The notes beneath the pieces are model-generated. The model searched no databases, had not been told where the DNA came from, and saw only the letters and a program-made list of their open reading frames with translations. DNA of 51,503 nucleotides from Caldilinea sp. CFX5 (GTDB lineage: Bacteria > Chloroflexota > Anaerolineae > Caldilineales > Caldilineaceae), in NCBI GenBank assembly GCA_021405325.1, contig QWII01000070.1, forward strand, positions 1-51,503. Reading direction: 5' to 3'. The position numbers and the translations under genes were made by a program. Positions 9,543 through 17,726 of this stretch are shown here, in pieces; positions within the stretch are counted from its first letter, which is position 1, and each line of letters opens with the position of its first letter.

Positions 9543-10424
9543 TCAGCCCTTGAGCGCGCCCAACATGACGCCCTTGGCAAAGTATTTTTGGAGGAAGGGA
9601 TAGATCACCAGCAAGGGCAAGACCGAGAGCACAAGCGTGGCCGTGCGCACGCCGGCAATCGAGGTCTGGGTCTTGACCTCGGCGGGCAACGATTCGATCA
9701 TGGAGACGCCGACGACGATCTCGCGCAAGACCAGGGCCACGGGAAAGAGATCGCGATCATTCAAAAAGATCAGGGCGCCAAAATAGCTGTTCCAGATCGC
9801 CACACCGCTAAACAAGGCCAAGACGGCTACAATCGGCTTGGAGAGCGGAAAGACAATGCGCCAGAGAATGGCCCAGTCACCAGCGCCATCGATCCGGGCC
9901 GCTTCGCGCAGTTCACGGGGAATGTTGGTGCGCAGGAAGGTGAGCGCAATGATCACATTAAAACCCGACAGCGCCCCCGGCAGAATCATCACCAACGGGT
10001 TATTGACCAGGCCCAGATTTCTGATCTGCAAATAGTAGGGGATCAGCCCGCCACTGAAAAGCATGGTAAAGACAATCAAAAATAAGAGGACGCGCCGAAA
10101 GGGCAAAGTCTCAATCGAAAGCGCGTAGGCCGTGAGCATGGTGACGAGAACACATAACCCTGCGCCGGAGACCGCATACAAAACCGTGTTGAGATAGGCG
10201 CGCCAAAAGACCGGAAATTGTAGCACGACCTGATAGTTTTCCAGTTGCGGCTTGACCGGCCACAGGTAAAGATAGGGGTTGGGGATGTTGGCCGTACTGA
10301 ACGATAAGACGACGACATAGATCAGCGGATAGAGGGTCAAAAGCGAAGTGATGGTCAGGATCACCAGGATCGCGCCGTCAAAGATACGACTGCCCAGACC
10401 CTGACGATAGAGCCGGCTTACCAT
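9543..10424 (-). CDS. Sugar ABC transporter permease, LplC/MalG type
   Basis: Inner-membrane subunit, 293 residues, six predicted membrane segments starting with AILVILTITSLLTLYPLIYV. The cytoplasmic EAA loop is intact (REAARIDGAGDWAILWRI) at about residues 187-204, and the protein ends in the family's typical GVMLGALKG. The long N-terminal periplasmic part and the partner at 10458 match the LplB/LplC oligosaccharide importers described for uronic-acid oligosaccharides. The start has GGAG seven bases upstream. It lies 33 bases after the LplB-type gene and before three glycosidase-like genes, which argues for oligosaccharide import. No ATPase gene is present in this operon. Confidence 0.92.
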   Translation of the reverse strand: MVSRLYRQGLGSRIFDGAILVILTITSLLTLYPLIYVVVLSFSTANIPNPYLYLWPVKPQLENYQVVLQFPVFWRAYLNTVLYAVSGAGLCVLVTMLTAYALSIETLPFRRVLLFLIVFTMLFSGGLIPYYLQIRNLGLVNNPLVMILPGALSGFNVIIALTFLRTNIPRELREAARIDGAGDWAILWRIVFPLSKPIVAVLALFSGVAIWNSYFGALIFLNDRDLFPVALVLREIVVGVSMIESLPAEVKTQTSIAGVRTATLVLSVLPLLVIYPFLQKYFAKGVMLGALKG

Positions 10425-10457
10425 TGCGCGTCTCCTTCAACTTCTTTGCGTGCTGGC

Positions 10458-11435
10458 CTACCACAGGCTATGGTCCGTGGTCCGTTTCGCCACCCAGTTG
10501 GTCGTGACGATGAGCAGCAGCCCGACGGCCGATTGGAATAACCCCACGGCGGTCGAAAAGCCATAATCAGGGCGGAGGCCGCCATCCCCCGCAATGCCGC
10601 GGCGATAGACAAAGGTCTCGATCACGTCGGCGGTCACATAGGTCACCGGGTTATAGAGCAACAGGATCGCTTCGAGACCGCTGCGCAACAACCCGCTGAT
10701 ACTGAGCAGGAGCAGAATTACCATCGTGGGCACCAAAGCGGGGATGGTGATGTTCCAGATCAGTTGCAGCCGATTGGCGCCGTCGATGATGGCCGCTTCA
10801 TATTGCTCCACATCGACGCCGGCCAGGGCCGCCAGGTAGATGATGGCGCCAAAGCCCGTCCCCTGCCAGACGCCCATCAGCACATAGATCGGCCGGAAAT
10901 AGGCCGGCTCGGCCAAAAAGTTGAGCGGCTCCAGCCCGAAGAGGTTGACGCGGAGCTGGTTTAAAAGCCCGGTCATCAGCTCCGGGCTGACCAACATGCG
11001 CACAATGCCGACCATCACCACTACCGAAACGAAATAGGGAAAATAGGAGATGGTCTGGACGACCCGCTTGAAACCCTCCTGCGCCACTTCATTGAGCAAG
11101 AGCGCAAAGGTCACCGTAACGACAAACCCGACCGCAATCCCTAACAGATTGAGGATGATGGTATTGCTGATAATGCGGCCGGCATAGATGCTGTTGAAAA
11201 ACTTCTCAAAATTGTCCAGCCCGACCCAGGGGCTGCCCCAGATCCCGTCGGCGACATTGTACTTTTTGAAGGCCAGCACGACACCCCCCATAGGGATGTA
11301 GTTAAAGAGGATCAACAAAATGATCGCCGGTATCAGCATGATCAGGGGGGTCGTGTGCGCCTTAAGCTCTCGCCAGAGCCGCGCCGACCGCCTGCTCCGG
11401 CTTGCTTGCGGCATCACATCGCTGATGGTCGCCAT
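10458..11435 (-). CDS. Sugar ABC transporter permease, LplB type
   Basis: Inner-membrane subunit of 325 residues. A cytoplasmic basic leader is followed by a first membrane segment LIMLIPAIILLILFNYIPMG, then the characteristic GVVLAFKKYNV and WVGLDNFEKFF of the LplB branch. The EAA loop reads EAAIIDGANRLQLIWNI. It is the partner of the permease at 9543-10424 and the substrate-binding protein at 11585-13174. The start is supported by GAAGGA upstream. A 25-bp inverted repeat separates it from the binding-protein gene, which may set the usual excess of binding protein over permease. Confidence 0.92.
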   Translation of the reverse strand: MATISDVMPQASRSRRSARLWRELKAHTTPLIMLIPAIILLILFNYIPMGGVVLAFKKYNVADGIWGSPWVGLDNFEKFFNSIYAGRIISNTIILNLLGIAVGFVVTVTFALLLNEVAQEGFKRVVQTISYFPYFVSVVVMVGIVRMLVSPELMTGLLNQLRVNLFGLEPLNFLAEPAYFRPIYVLMGVWQGTGFGAIIYLAALAGVDVEQYEAAIIDGANRLQLIWNITIPALVPTMVILLLLSISGLLRSGLEAILLLYNPVTYVTADVIETFVYRRGIAGDGGLRPDYGFSTAVGLFQSAVGLLLIVTTNWVAKRTTDHSLW

Positions 11436-11484
11436 GATCGTTTCCTTCCCACGCCAGCGTTAAGCAGTAGTCATCTTTGACTTA

Positions 11485-11546
11485 CGTGCTACGTGATTCG
11501 TGCTGCGTGATTCGTGCCAAACACGCAGCACGAATCACGTAGCACG
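11485..11546. repeat. Perfect 25-bp inverted repeat of CGTGATTCGTG words
   Basis: Arms 11485-11509 and 11522-11546 are exact complements with a 12-base spacer. Each arm is built from short words such as acgtgattcgtg and tgctgcgtg. The same words make up the elements at 15676-15740 and 45604-45759, so this is a small family. It lies between binding-protein and permease genes of one operon, where a folded hairpin could protect the upstream message. Confidence 0.85.
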
Positions 11547-11584
11547 AGAATGCGGACACTTACCACATTGAAAAACCCTGCACC

Positions 11585-13174
11585 CTAGCCGCGCGCCGCC
11601 GCTGTATTCCAAAGCTCGACAACACGCTCGACGTTGAGCGCCTTCATCTGCTCTACATAGGCGTCCCACGTATCCATGCTGACATCGCCTTTGATCATGC
11701 CGACCCAGGTTTCGGCCTGATAGGTATCCATGTCGGCGTTGATCTGAGTAAGTTCATCCTGCTCCTCTTGGGTGAAGACCGGCGCCGGGATCTTCACTTC
11801 CTGATACTGGGCGCCCATCGCCTGGGCGGCTGCCATCTCTTCGGAGACGGTAAAGCCGATGTGGGCGCTGTTATAGGGCGCCGGCGCCGGGAAAGCCTTG
11901 CTGGAGAAGAAGGGGAAGCCGATGCCATAGAGCTTCCAGAGCGCCACCCCCATCTCCATGCCGCCTTCTTTGACGGTCTGATTGACCAGATCTTTCACCT
12001 CCGGCAGGAATTCGTACTTATCGCCATCTTTGCTAAAGGTGACCCCTTCCACGCCCAGCGAGTAGAGCAGAAGCCCTTCTTCGGAAAAGATAAAATCCAA
12101 GAACTTGACGGCAGCCACCGGGTCTTTGCAATTTTTCCCCAACGCATAGCCGAAGCCGGCAAAGCCCGTAAAGTTATAGAGTTCGGTCTGCCCCCCATCC
12201 GGCCCGGTGGGCGGGGCAACAGCAACGATGTCGAACTTGCTGTCGGGGTGCTGTTCGCGGTATTGCAACTCATACGAATCGACGGCCAGATAATCATTGA
12301 CGCCGACGACGCTCGTGCCGTTCATCCACTTTTCCTTGCCCTGCTCCCATTCGACCGTGCTGAGCATATTCGGGTCAATTAAGCCCTCCTGATACCACTT
12401 AGCCACCGTCGCCACCGCTGCCTTGGCGCCGGGCAAAATGCTGGCGTTCACCCACTGCCCATCGACCTGAGTCATCCAGTCGTTCATCGTCCCCTTGATG
12501 CCAAAGGCGCCCTTGAGCGAGTAAACGACCCCCAGCACATCGCCATAGATGCCGACGCCGTGCGTGTTGGCGTCATCCTTTTTGACGGCCACCATGTAGT
12601 TATACCAGTCGTCCAGCGTAGCCATCTGCGTAATGTTCAACTTGTCGGCCAGATCCTTGCGATACATCCAGCCCATGTAGACATTGTTGTTGCGACCGGC
12701 CATGGCGTACATCTTGCCGTCGGCGGCGCGCAAATCCTTGGCGGCGGTGGCGTACTCTTCGAGCAGCGCGGTGTAATTGGGCGCATGTTCGGCGATCAGA
12801 TCGTCCAGCGGCAGACATGCCTCGGCGCCAAATTGCTTGATGGTATTGCGCGGGCCGATAAAAATATCGGGCGCTTCATCGGCGGAGAGCATGAGGTTGA
12901 CCTTTTCGCCCAGCGAGGAGGAGGGTGCCGGTTGCCACTCAATGGTGATTCCGGTCGCCTTTTGCCATTCGGTAAAGAGCGGCTGCTCCCCGATGGGCGC
13001 CCGCGGGTCTTCACCCGTGAGGAAAGTGAGCGTCACGGCGCCGCCTTCGGCGGCTGGCGCGGCGCTTGGGGCGGCGCTAGGTACGGCGCAGGCGGCTAAG
13101 GCCGCGCCGGCGGCGCCGATGCCGGCGATCTGCAAAAATTGACGACGATTGAAGGTTGTTGATTGGGCTTGCAT
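11585..13174 (-). CDS. Oligosaccharide-binding lipoprotein, LplA/YtcQ-like (ABC family 1)
   Basis: Receptor of the LplBC-type importer, about 529 residues, longer than the usual 420-450 of CUT1 binding proteins, as is typical for the LplA/YtcQ branch. The signal has a twin-arginine core (NRRQFLQI) and lipobox ALAAC, so it should be exported folded and lipid-anchored. The body has family segments such as LMLSADEAPDIFIGPRN and a C-terminal region with DMDTYQAETWVGMI. I place the start at ATG 13174, ten bases from AAGGAG. It is the first intact gene of operon B. A promoter candidate lies about 500 bases upstream, beyond the dehydrogenase relic at 13288-13588. Confidence 0.9.
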   Translation of the reverse strand: MQAQSTTFNRRQFLQIAGIGAAGAALAACAVPSAAPSAAPAAEGGAVTLTFLTGEDPRAPIGEQPLFTEWQKATGITIEWQPAPSSSLGEKVNLMLSADEAPDIFIGPRNTIKQFGAEACLPLDDLIAEHAPNYTALLEEYATAAKDLRAADGKMYAMAGRNNNVYMGWMYRKDLADKLNITQMATLDDWYNYMVAVKKDDANTHGVGIYGDVLGVVYSLKGAFGIKGTMNDWMTQVDGQWVNASILPGAKAAVATVAKWYQEGLIDPNMLSTVEWEQGKEKWMNGTSVVGVNDYLAVDSYELQYREQHPDSKFDIVAVAPPTGPDGGQTELYNFTGFAGFGYALGKNCKDPVAAVKFLDFIFSEEGLLLYSLGVEGVTFSKDGDKYEFLPEVKDLVNQTVKEGGMEMGVALWKLYGIGFPFFSSKAFPAPAPYNSAHIGFTVSEEMAAAQAMGAQYQEVKIPAPVFTQEEQDELTQINADMDTYQAETWVGMIKGDVSMDTWDAYVEQMKALNVERVVELWNTAAARG

Positions 13175-13287
13175 GGCATTATTTCTCCTTGGCAAATCTC
13201 AACGAAATGATCTAGCGAACATGCTTCTAGCTAATTGCCAACGCTTACTCGGATACCCAGGCTACACCGTTGTGGATGGGCGCATTG

Positions 13288-13588
13288 TTACGCCCATGCA
13301 AAGGCCACCTTACCGGTCTTGCTGCTGTCGAAGAGGGTAAAGGCGTCGGGGGCTTGTTCAATGGGAAAGCGATGGGTCACCAACGCCGCCAGCGGCACAC
13401 GGCGGTCTTGGATAAAGCGCAACATCGCAAAGTACATGGCGCAACCCATCGACCGCGCCATTTTGACCGGCGCTGCCGGAAGTTTCATAGGCGCAATCCG
13501 CCCCCTCGCCGTGAGTCAACGCTTGGATGGCCTTCACGGGGTCGCCGGCGGTCGGGTCAAGCGTCTACCTCTATATCACCAAGCTAAG
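13288..13588 (-). pseudogene. Relic of a zinc-type alcohol/sorbitol dehydrogenase (MDR family)
   Basis: Two pieces of an MDR dehydrogenase can be read in different frames. The upstream piece (about 13493-13575) gives LDPTAGDPVKAIQALTHGEG followed by ADCAYETSG, the end of the Rossmann domain. The downstream piece (13288-about 13450) gives FAMLRFIQDRRVPLAALVTH and PIEQAPDAFTLFDSSKTGKV, the C-terminal catalytic part. The catalytic zinc domain, the NAD-binding motif and the region between the pieces are missing. It lies between a candidate promoter and the operon B binding-protein gene, so it may once have been the first gene of that operon, perhaps oxidising the released sugar or polyol. Confidence 0.75.
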
Positions 13589-13670
13589 TCAAAACGACCA
13601 GCACTGTGTGCCTGACAAAACCACGCATCATACATCATAGGGGGGAGTGGGTGTCACCAGAAATTTCTCG

Positions 13671-13696
13671 GCTATGTTATCCTACAATAACATAGC
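13671..13696. promoter_or_regulatory. Operator-like perfect dyad overlapping a -10 box
   Basis: gctatgttat (13671-13680) and ataacatagc (13687-13696) are perfect complements around six bases. The dyad covers the -10 box of the minus-strand promoter at 13684-13712, the classic position for a repressor. Its size fits a dimeric HTH regulator such as LacI, GntR or DeoR type; which one is unknown. Confidence 0.55.
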
Positions 13697-13712
13697 ACTA
13701 CTATCCTGTCAA
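13684..13712 (-). promoter_or_regulatory. Candidate sigma70-type promoter of operon B
   Basis: On the minus strand a perfect TTGACA (13712-13707) is followed by a 17-base spacer and TATTGT (13689-13684). The first intact gene downstream starts at 13174, so the leader would be about 500 bases and include the dehydrogenase relic. Confidence 0.55.
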
Positions 13713-13749
13713 ACGCTAAAAATGTAGCTTAGAGCGGTCTCTGCGGCGC

Positions 13750-14002
13750 CTAGGACATAGCACTAACGCCCTCAATAACTGCAGCCGGAATTCCTGTCCA
13801 TTGGGTTAGCCATTCGGCGTAGCCAATGACCTTTTCCGGCGCGCCGGCGCTGCGGACAATAAAGCCCTGAGGCTTGCCTTCAGGGGTGGTATAGGCGGTC
13901 GGCTCATAGCGCAGATCCATCGACCACCGGACGGCATCGGCATTATTGGACGTTGCGCGGTGGGGCGTCTTTATCGCTAAGAAGGTTGCTTTTTTGCAGC
14001 GC
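13750..14002 (-). pseudogene. C-terminal relic of a phytanoyl-CoA dioxygenase (PhyH) family protein
   Basis: An open frame ending at a TAG (13752-13750) gives TPHRATSNNADAVRWSMDLR and then YEPTAYTTPEGKPQGFIVRS, ending EWLTQWTGIPAAVIEG. The HR...N...RWS.DLRY pattern is the C-terminal iron/2-oxoglutarate-binding end of PhyH-type oxygenases: the H of PHR is the distal iron ligand and the R of RWS region binds 2-oxoglutarate in relatives. The N-terminal two thirds, including the HxD ligands, are absent; the sequence breaks off about 12 bases before the stop of the GH32 gene. A deletion therefore seems to have joined the GH32 3' end to the interior of this gene. Confidence 0.75.
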
Positions 14003-14013
14003 GCCGAACAGCC

Positions 14014-15615
14014 TCACTCTATGTTTCCTTCAAACTGGCTCAACTCCGGCCAGATACTGTGCATCTGCCAGACATCCAGCGCTAGCAGTTGCGCCATGTC
14101 ACCCCGTGCGAAGAGCGCAATCCCGGTACTATCGCTGCGCGCCGGGTAGACGCGGATGGTCAGACATTGGCGCTCGTTGGCATAGACTTCGATCAGGCTC
14201 CGGTCAATAAAAATCCGCAGGCGAAGAGGCTCATCCTTGGCCAGTTGCAGTGGTCCGCTCTCCGGTGTACGGGCATAGACATCGCTCCGCAGCGAGGCGG
14301 CGGCGACATCAATCTGTAATGAGCTAAGTCCGAAATAGCGGTGATTTTGTCGAAACAGGGAAATACGCGTCTGCTCCGCCCCATCCGGGGAACGGAGGAC
14401 GACGAACCCGACCTCGCGTGCCGACCCTGGCTCGATCACGGCTGCGATTTCAATCGCTTTGCCACCGATCCCTTCTAGCACAACTTCCGCGTTGGCGGGG
14501 ATGGTCATGGGGGCAACGGTGCGCCGGTCAAAGCGCAAGGCGGCGACCGTCGGGACCGGCGCCATCTGCAAGCTGTTCTCTGCATCCAGCCAGTAATGAC
14601 GGGGCAGCGTCATGACATCATCCCAACCCTGGCGCTCCTTCCCTTCCTTGACATTGAAAATCGCCAGAAAGCGGCCCTGGTCGTCAATTGTCGCTGATGG
14701 CGCGTGCAAACTGCCCACCGTCCACGGACCATAGTTGATGCGACCATGCGTTTCAGCCTGAAAGCGATGGGTAACCGTGTCGTAATGGCCGATGTAATAG
14801 CGACCGGCATGTTTGTGGCTAAAGAGCAGGAGTATATGCTTACCGTTGCCGATGGGCCAGAAGTTCGGCACCGCGGCGTCCTCGCCCGGCTCGGCAAAGA
14901 AGGCGTCTTCAAAGAACGGCCCCAAGTAAGTCCACTCAGCCAGGTCTTTCGAGTAGAAGAGATGATCCACGCCGACGCAATCCACCCCGCGCACACCGTC
15001 CTTGAAGGTGCCGGAGATGGAATAGTAGCCGTCAGCTTCCTTCCAGATACAGGGATCAAAGACGCGATACCAGGCGCCATCCTTTGCCACAGGCTCAATC
15101 GTGCCGCCGGTGCGATGGTGAATATCGCCGTCAATCACCGGGTTGTTGGGATGCTTCTGCCAGTTGAGCAGCAATGGGTCGGACGCCGTAGCAATGGCGT
15201 TGCCCGCTTGTGTGCCGTGGTACATGGCAATAACCCGCTCGGCTTCGACCAACGTTTGACCGCTGTAACAATCTCTTTCCGTGTCGGGGTAGAGCGCCGG
15301 CGGCAGGTCACGCCAATGAATCAAATCCTCGCTTACCGTATGGCCCCAGTGTACGCGATCTTCACCGGTCGGTCGAAACTGGTAAAACAGATGATAACGC
15401 CCTTGCCATTGACAGAGGCCATTCGGATCGTTCATAAAATTTTCGGGCGGGGAAAAATGATAGAGTGGTCGATAGGGGTCGGCCGCCAAGTCCTGGCGCG
15501 CCGCGGCAAAGCGTTGCACCATCGCATCGGTCGCCAGCGCTTTCATCTGCTCTTCCAGCGTAGCCGGATAACGCTTGCCTTGCAGCGCTTCAAATCGTGG
15601 TACAGTCACGAGCAT
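14014..15615 (-). CDS. GH32 family beta-fructosidase (sucrose/fructan hydrolase), divergent motifs
   Basis: About 533 residues, no signal peptide, so probably a cytoplasmic enzyme acting on imported fructosides. The five-bladed propeller carries FMNDPNGLCQWQGRYHLFYQ at residues 60-79; D63 is the expected nucleophile. The second block reads VFDPCIW (D187 kept, but the usual R before D is F), and the third reads EDAAVPNFWPIG (245-256), where most GH32 enzymes have EC before P. The C-terminal beta-sandwich includes RIFIDRSLIEVYANERQC, the standard GH32C signature. The ATG at 15615 follows GGAAAGG closely. It is the last gene of operon D, after two permeases. GH32 membership is firm; the exact acid/base residue and substrate are open. 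Confidence 0.88.
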   Translation of the reverse strand: MLVTVPRFEALQGKRYPATLEEQMKALATDAMVQRFAAARQDLAADPYRPLYHFSPPENFMNDPNGLCQWQGRYHLFYQFRPTGEDRVHWGHTVSEDLIHWRDLPPALYPDTERDCYSGQTLVEAERVIAMYHGTQAGNAIATASDPLLLNWQKHPNNPVIDGDIHHRTGGTIEPVAKDGAWYRVFDPCIWKEADGYYSISGTFKDGVRGVDCVGVDHLFYSKDLAEWTYLGPFFEDAFFAEPGEDAAVPNFWPIGNGKHILLLFSHKHAGRYYIGHYDTVTHRFQAETHGRINYGPWTVGSLHAPSATIDDQGRFLAIFNVKEGKERQGWDDVMTLPRHYWLDAENSLQMAPVPTVAALRFDRRTVAPMTIPANAEVVLEGIGGKAIEIAAVIEPGSAREVGFVVLRSPDGAEQTRISLFRQNHRYFGLSSLQIDVAAASLRSDVYARTPESGPLQLAKDEPLRLRIFIDRSLIEVYANERQCLTIRVYPARSDSTGIALFARGDMAQLLALDVWQMHSIWPELSQFEGNIE

Positions 15616-15675
15616 ATCCTTTCCAGTACAGGAGTAATGACAATAGGATTTTCCTAAAAAATAAGGCACAAAGCC

Positions 15676-15740
15676 CCGTGCTACGTGCTACGTGATTCAT
15701 GACTTTATCGCGTAGCACGCAACACGAATTACGAATCACG
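15676..15740. repeat. Imperfect palindrome of CGTGATTC/GAATCACG words
   Basis: The segment starts cgtgctacgtgctacgtgatt and ends cgaattacgaatcacg, with arms that pair imperfectly around about 15 bases. It has the same vocabulary as 11485-11546 and 45604-45759. It fills the gap between the permease stop and the GH32 start within operon D. Confidence 0.65.
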
Positions 15741-16626
15741 CCTTCACCCCACCCATCATAATCCCTTCGATCAGGTAGCGTTGTCCCAGAAAATAGACCA
15801 GCACAACCGGAATAAGCGAGAGAACGACGCCCGCCAGAACCACGGAGATGCTGCCGGTCATTTCAAAGCCTTTTAGATCGTTCAACCCCAACGGAATGGT
15901 GAACTTGGTGTTGGAGAGCAAAAAGACCAGGGGGCGAAAAAAATCATTCCAGTGATTGTTAAAGGCCAAGACCGCCAACACCGCCTGGCCGGGCGCGACG
16001 AGCGGCAGGTAGACGCGGTAGAAGACTTGAAAAGGATTGGCCCCATCGATCATGGCCGCCTCTTCAAACTCTTTGGGGATGGCCATGAAATATTGGCGCA
16101 GGAGAAACGTGCCAAAGGCGGTGGGCAGCGACGGCAAGATCAGCGAGGTCAATGTGTCGGTCAGACCAAGGCGGCTGATCAACACAAAGACCGGGATAAT
16201 CGTGGCCTGGAGCGGAATCATCATCGTCGCCATGATCAGCCAGAAGAGCAGATTTTTGCCGGGAAACTGAAGTCGGGCAAAGGCATACCCGGCCAGCGAA
16301 GCGGTGGTCAATTGGCCGATCACCACGCTGGCGGTAACGGTAATGCTGTTACGGATCTGCGTCCAAAAGGGGATCCGTTGAAAGACCTGGCGATAGTTGC
16401 TCCAATCCGGGTCGAGGGGCAGCCATTGGGGCGGCACACTAAAGGATTCAGCCGGCAGACGCAGCGACGTTGCCACCGCCCAGGCAAAGGGGGCCAACAT
16501 CAACACCGTGCCGACCAGCAGAGCGAGTACAACCAACCAATAGCCAAGCCGATAACGAACATAGTGTAGCGCGGTCCGCTTGCTGATGAAGGTAGGAGAG
16601 GGAAGCTGTGGGGCAGAACTTGGCAT
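15736..16626 (-). CDS. Sugar ABC transporter permease, MalG type
   Basis: Inner-membrane subunit of 296 residues with six membrane segments, starting YWLVVLALLVGTVLMLAPFA. The EAA loop is intact (EEAAMIDGANPFQVFYRV) and the C-terminus GIMMGGVKA is typical of MalG-like permeases. GAGGAG lies two bases before the ATG. It follows the MalF-type gene by eight bases and precedes the GH32 enzyme, so the pair probably imports a fructoside. There is no ATPase in the operon. Confidence 0.93.
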   Translation of the reverse strand: MPSSAPQLPSPTFISKRTALHYVRYRLGYWLVVLALLVGTVLMLAPFAWAVATSLRLPAESFSVPPQWLPLDPDWSNYRQVFQRIPFWTQIRNSITVTASVVIGQLTTASLAGYAFARLQFPGKNLLFWLIMATMMIPLQATIIPVFVLISRLGLTDTLTSLILPSLPTAFGTFLLRQYFMAIPKEFEEAAMIDGANPFQVFYRVYLPLVAPGQAVLAVLAFNNHWNDFFRPLVFLLSNTKFTIPLGLNDLKGFEMTGSISVVLAGVVLSLIPVVLVYFLGQRYLIEGIMMGGVKA

Positions 16627-16634
16627 AACTCCTC

Positions 16635-17594
16635 TTATTGGTAAAAGACCCAGCGTTTGCTCAACCAGAACTGGAAGGCGGTGACCAGCAGAATCAACAG
16701 AAAGAGGATCACCGCCACCCCGGAGCCATAGCCGATCTCCATATTTTTGAAGGCCGACTCATACATCACCATGACGGCTGTCCGGCTGGCGTCGCCCGGC
16801 CCGCCGCGTGTCATCACATAGGGTAGGTCAAAGATCTGTAGGCCGCCGATGACGCCGACCACCGCGGCAAAGAGCAGGGTGGGGCTGAGCATGGGCAAGG
16901 TGACAAACCAGAGCCGCCGCCAGCCGGTCGCACCATCCACATCGGCCGCGTCCAGAATTTCGGGCGAAATGTTACCAATGCCGCCGATAAAGACAATCAG
17001 CGTAAAGCCAAGATGTTGCCAGATGTAGGTTAGCACCACCGTGTAGAGCACCCAGTTTGAGGAGGTCAGCCAGGGGATGCGCGGGATGCCCAGCAGCCCC
17101 AGATAGTAGTTGACAGCACCAAATTCACGGTGCAACATGTAGCCCAACACAATTGCCGTGGCCGTCCCCGACATGAGAAAAGGCAGAAAGTAGGCGGTCC
17201 GAAAGTAGTAGCGCAGCCCTGTCCACATCCGGCGCTGCATACTCAAAGCGAGTAGCAGCGACAGCACAAGCTGTGTACTGATCGCCAGCAGGACAAAGCG
17301 GATGGTATTGCCAAAACTGATAGCGACGCGCACATCATCTGCCAGCCGTGTGTAGTTGCTGGCGCCGATGTAGACTGGCGGGGCGAAGACATTCCAACTG
17401 AAAAAACTCAGCCCCAGCGAAGCGATCACCGGGCCGGCCGTGAAGATCAGAATGCCCAACACTGTGGGTAACAAGAACAGATACCCCATCAACGCTTTAC
17501 GGCGCGCCAGACCGGTCAACGTATCCTGGGTAAGCCAGAAAAAGGGCGGGGCGCCCTGCCTTCTTTTTTGTTGCGTGACTGCTTGCTGCTTCAT
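16635..17594 (-). CDS. Sugar ABC transporter permease, MalF/UgpA type
   Basis: Inner-membrane subunit of 319 residues. The first membrane segment (LMGYLFLLPTVLGILIFTAG) is followed by the family's VYIGASNYTRL segment. The EAA loop reads DAADVDGATGWRRLWFV, followed by the usual FDLPYVMTRGGPGDAS motif near the C-terminus. It is the second transport gene in operon D, after the binding protein at 17727-19169, from which it is separated by a 25-bp inverted repeat. Confidence 0.93.
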   Translation of the reverse strand: MKQQAVTQQKRRQGAPPFFWLTQDTLTGLARRKALMGYLFLLPTVLGILIFTAGPVIASLGLSFFSWNVFAPPVYIGASNYTRLADDVRVAISFGNTIRFVLLAISTQLVLSLLLALSMQRRMWTGLRYYFRTAYFLPFLMSGTATAIVLGYMLHREFGAVNYYLGLLGIPRIPWLTSSNWVLYTVVLTYIWQHLGFTLIVFIGGIGNISPEILDAADVDGATGWRRLWFVTLPMLSPTLLFAAVVGVIGGLQIFDLPYVMTRGGPGDASRTAVMVMYESAFKNMEIGYGSGVAVILFLLILLVTAFQFWLSKRWVFYQ

Positions 17595-17657
17595 TCTGCT
17601 CGGCCCTTCCTATTGGCGAAAGAAAGCGGCTTCCAAAGGTAAAAATCACCTAATAAC

Positions 17658-17720
17658 GGTAGGTGCGGTTTGCAACCGCACGAATCCCTGAGAACCGTGC
17701 GGTTGCAAACCGCACCTACC
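17658..17720. repeat. Perfect 25-bp inverted repeat (GGTAGGTGCGGTTTGCAACC)
   Basis: Arms 17658-17682 and 17696-17720 are exact complements with a 13-base spacer. Each arm is itself nearly self-complementary (gtgcggtt-tgc-aaccgcac), so a cruciform or a double hairpin is possible. It lies between the binding-protein and permease genes. Confidence 0.85.
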
Positions 17721-17726
17721 ATTTAT

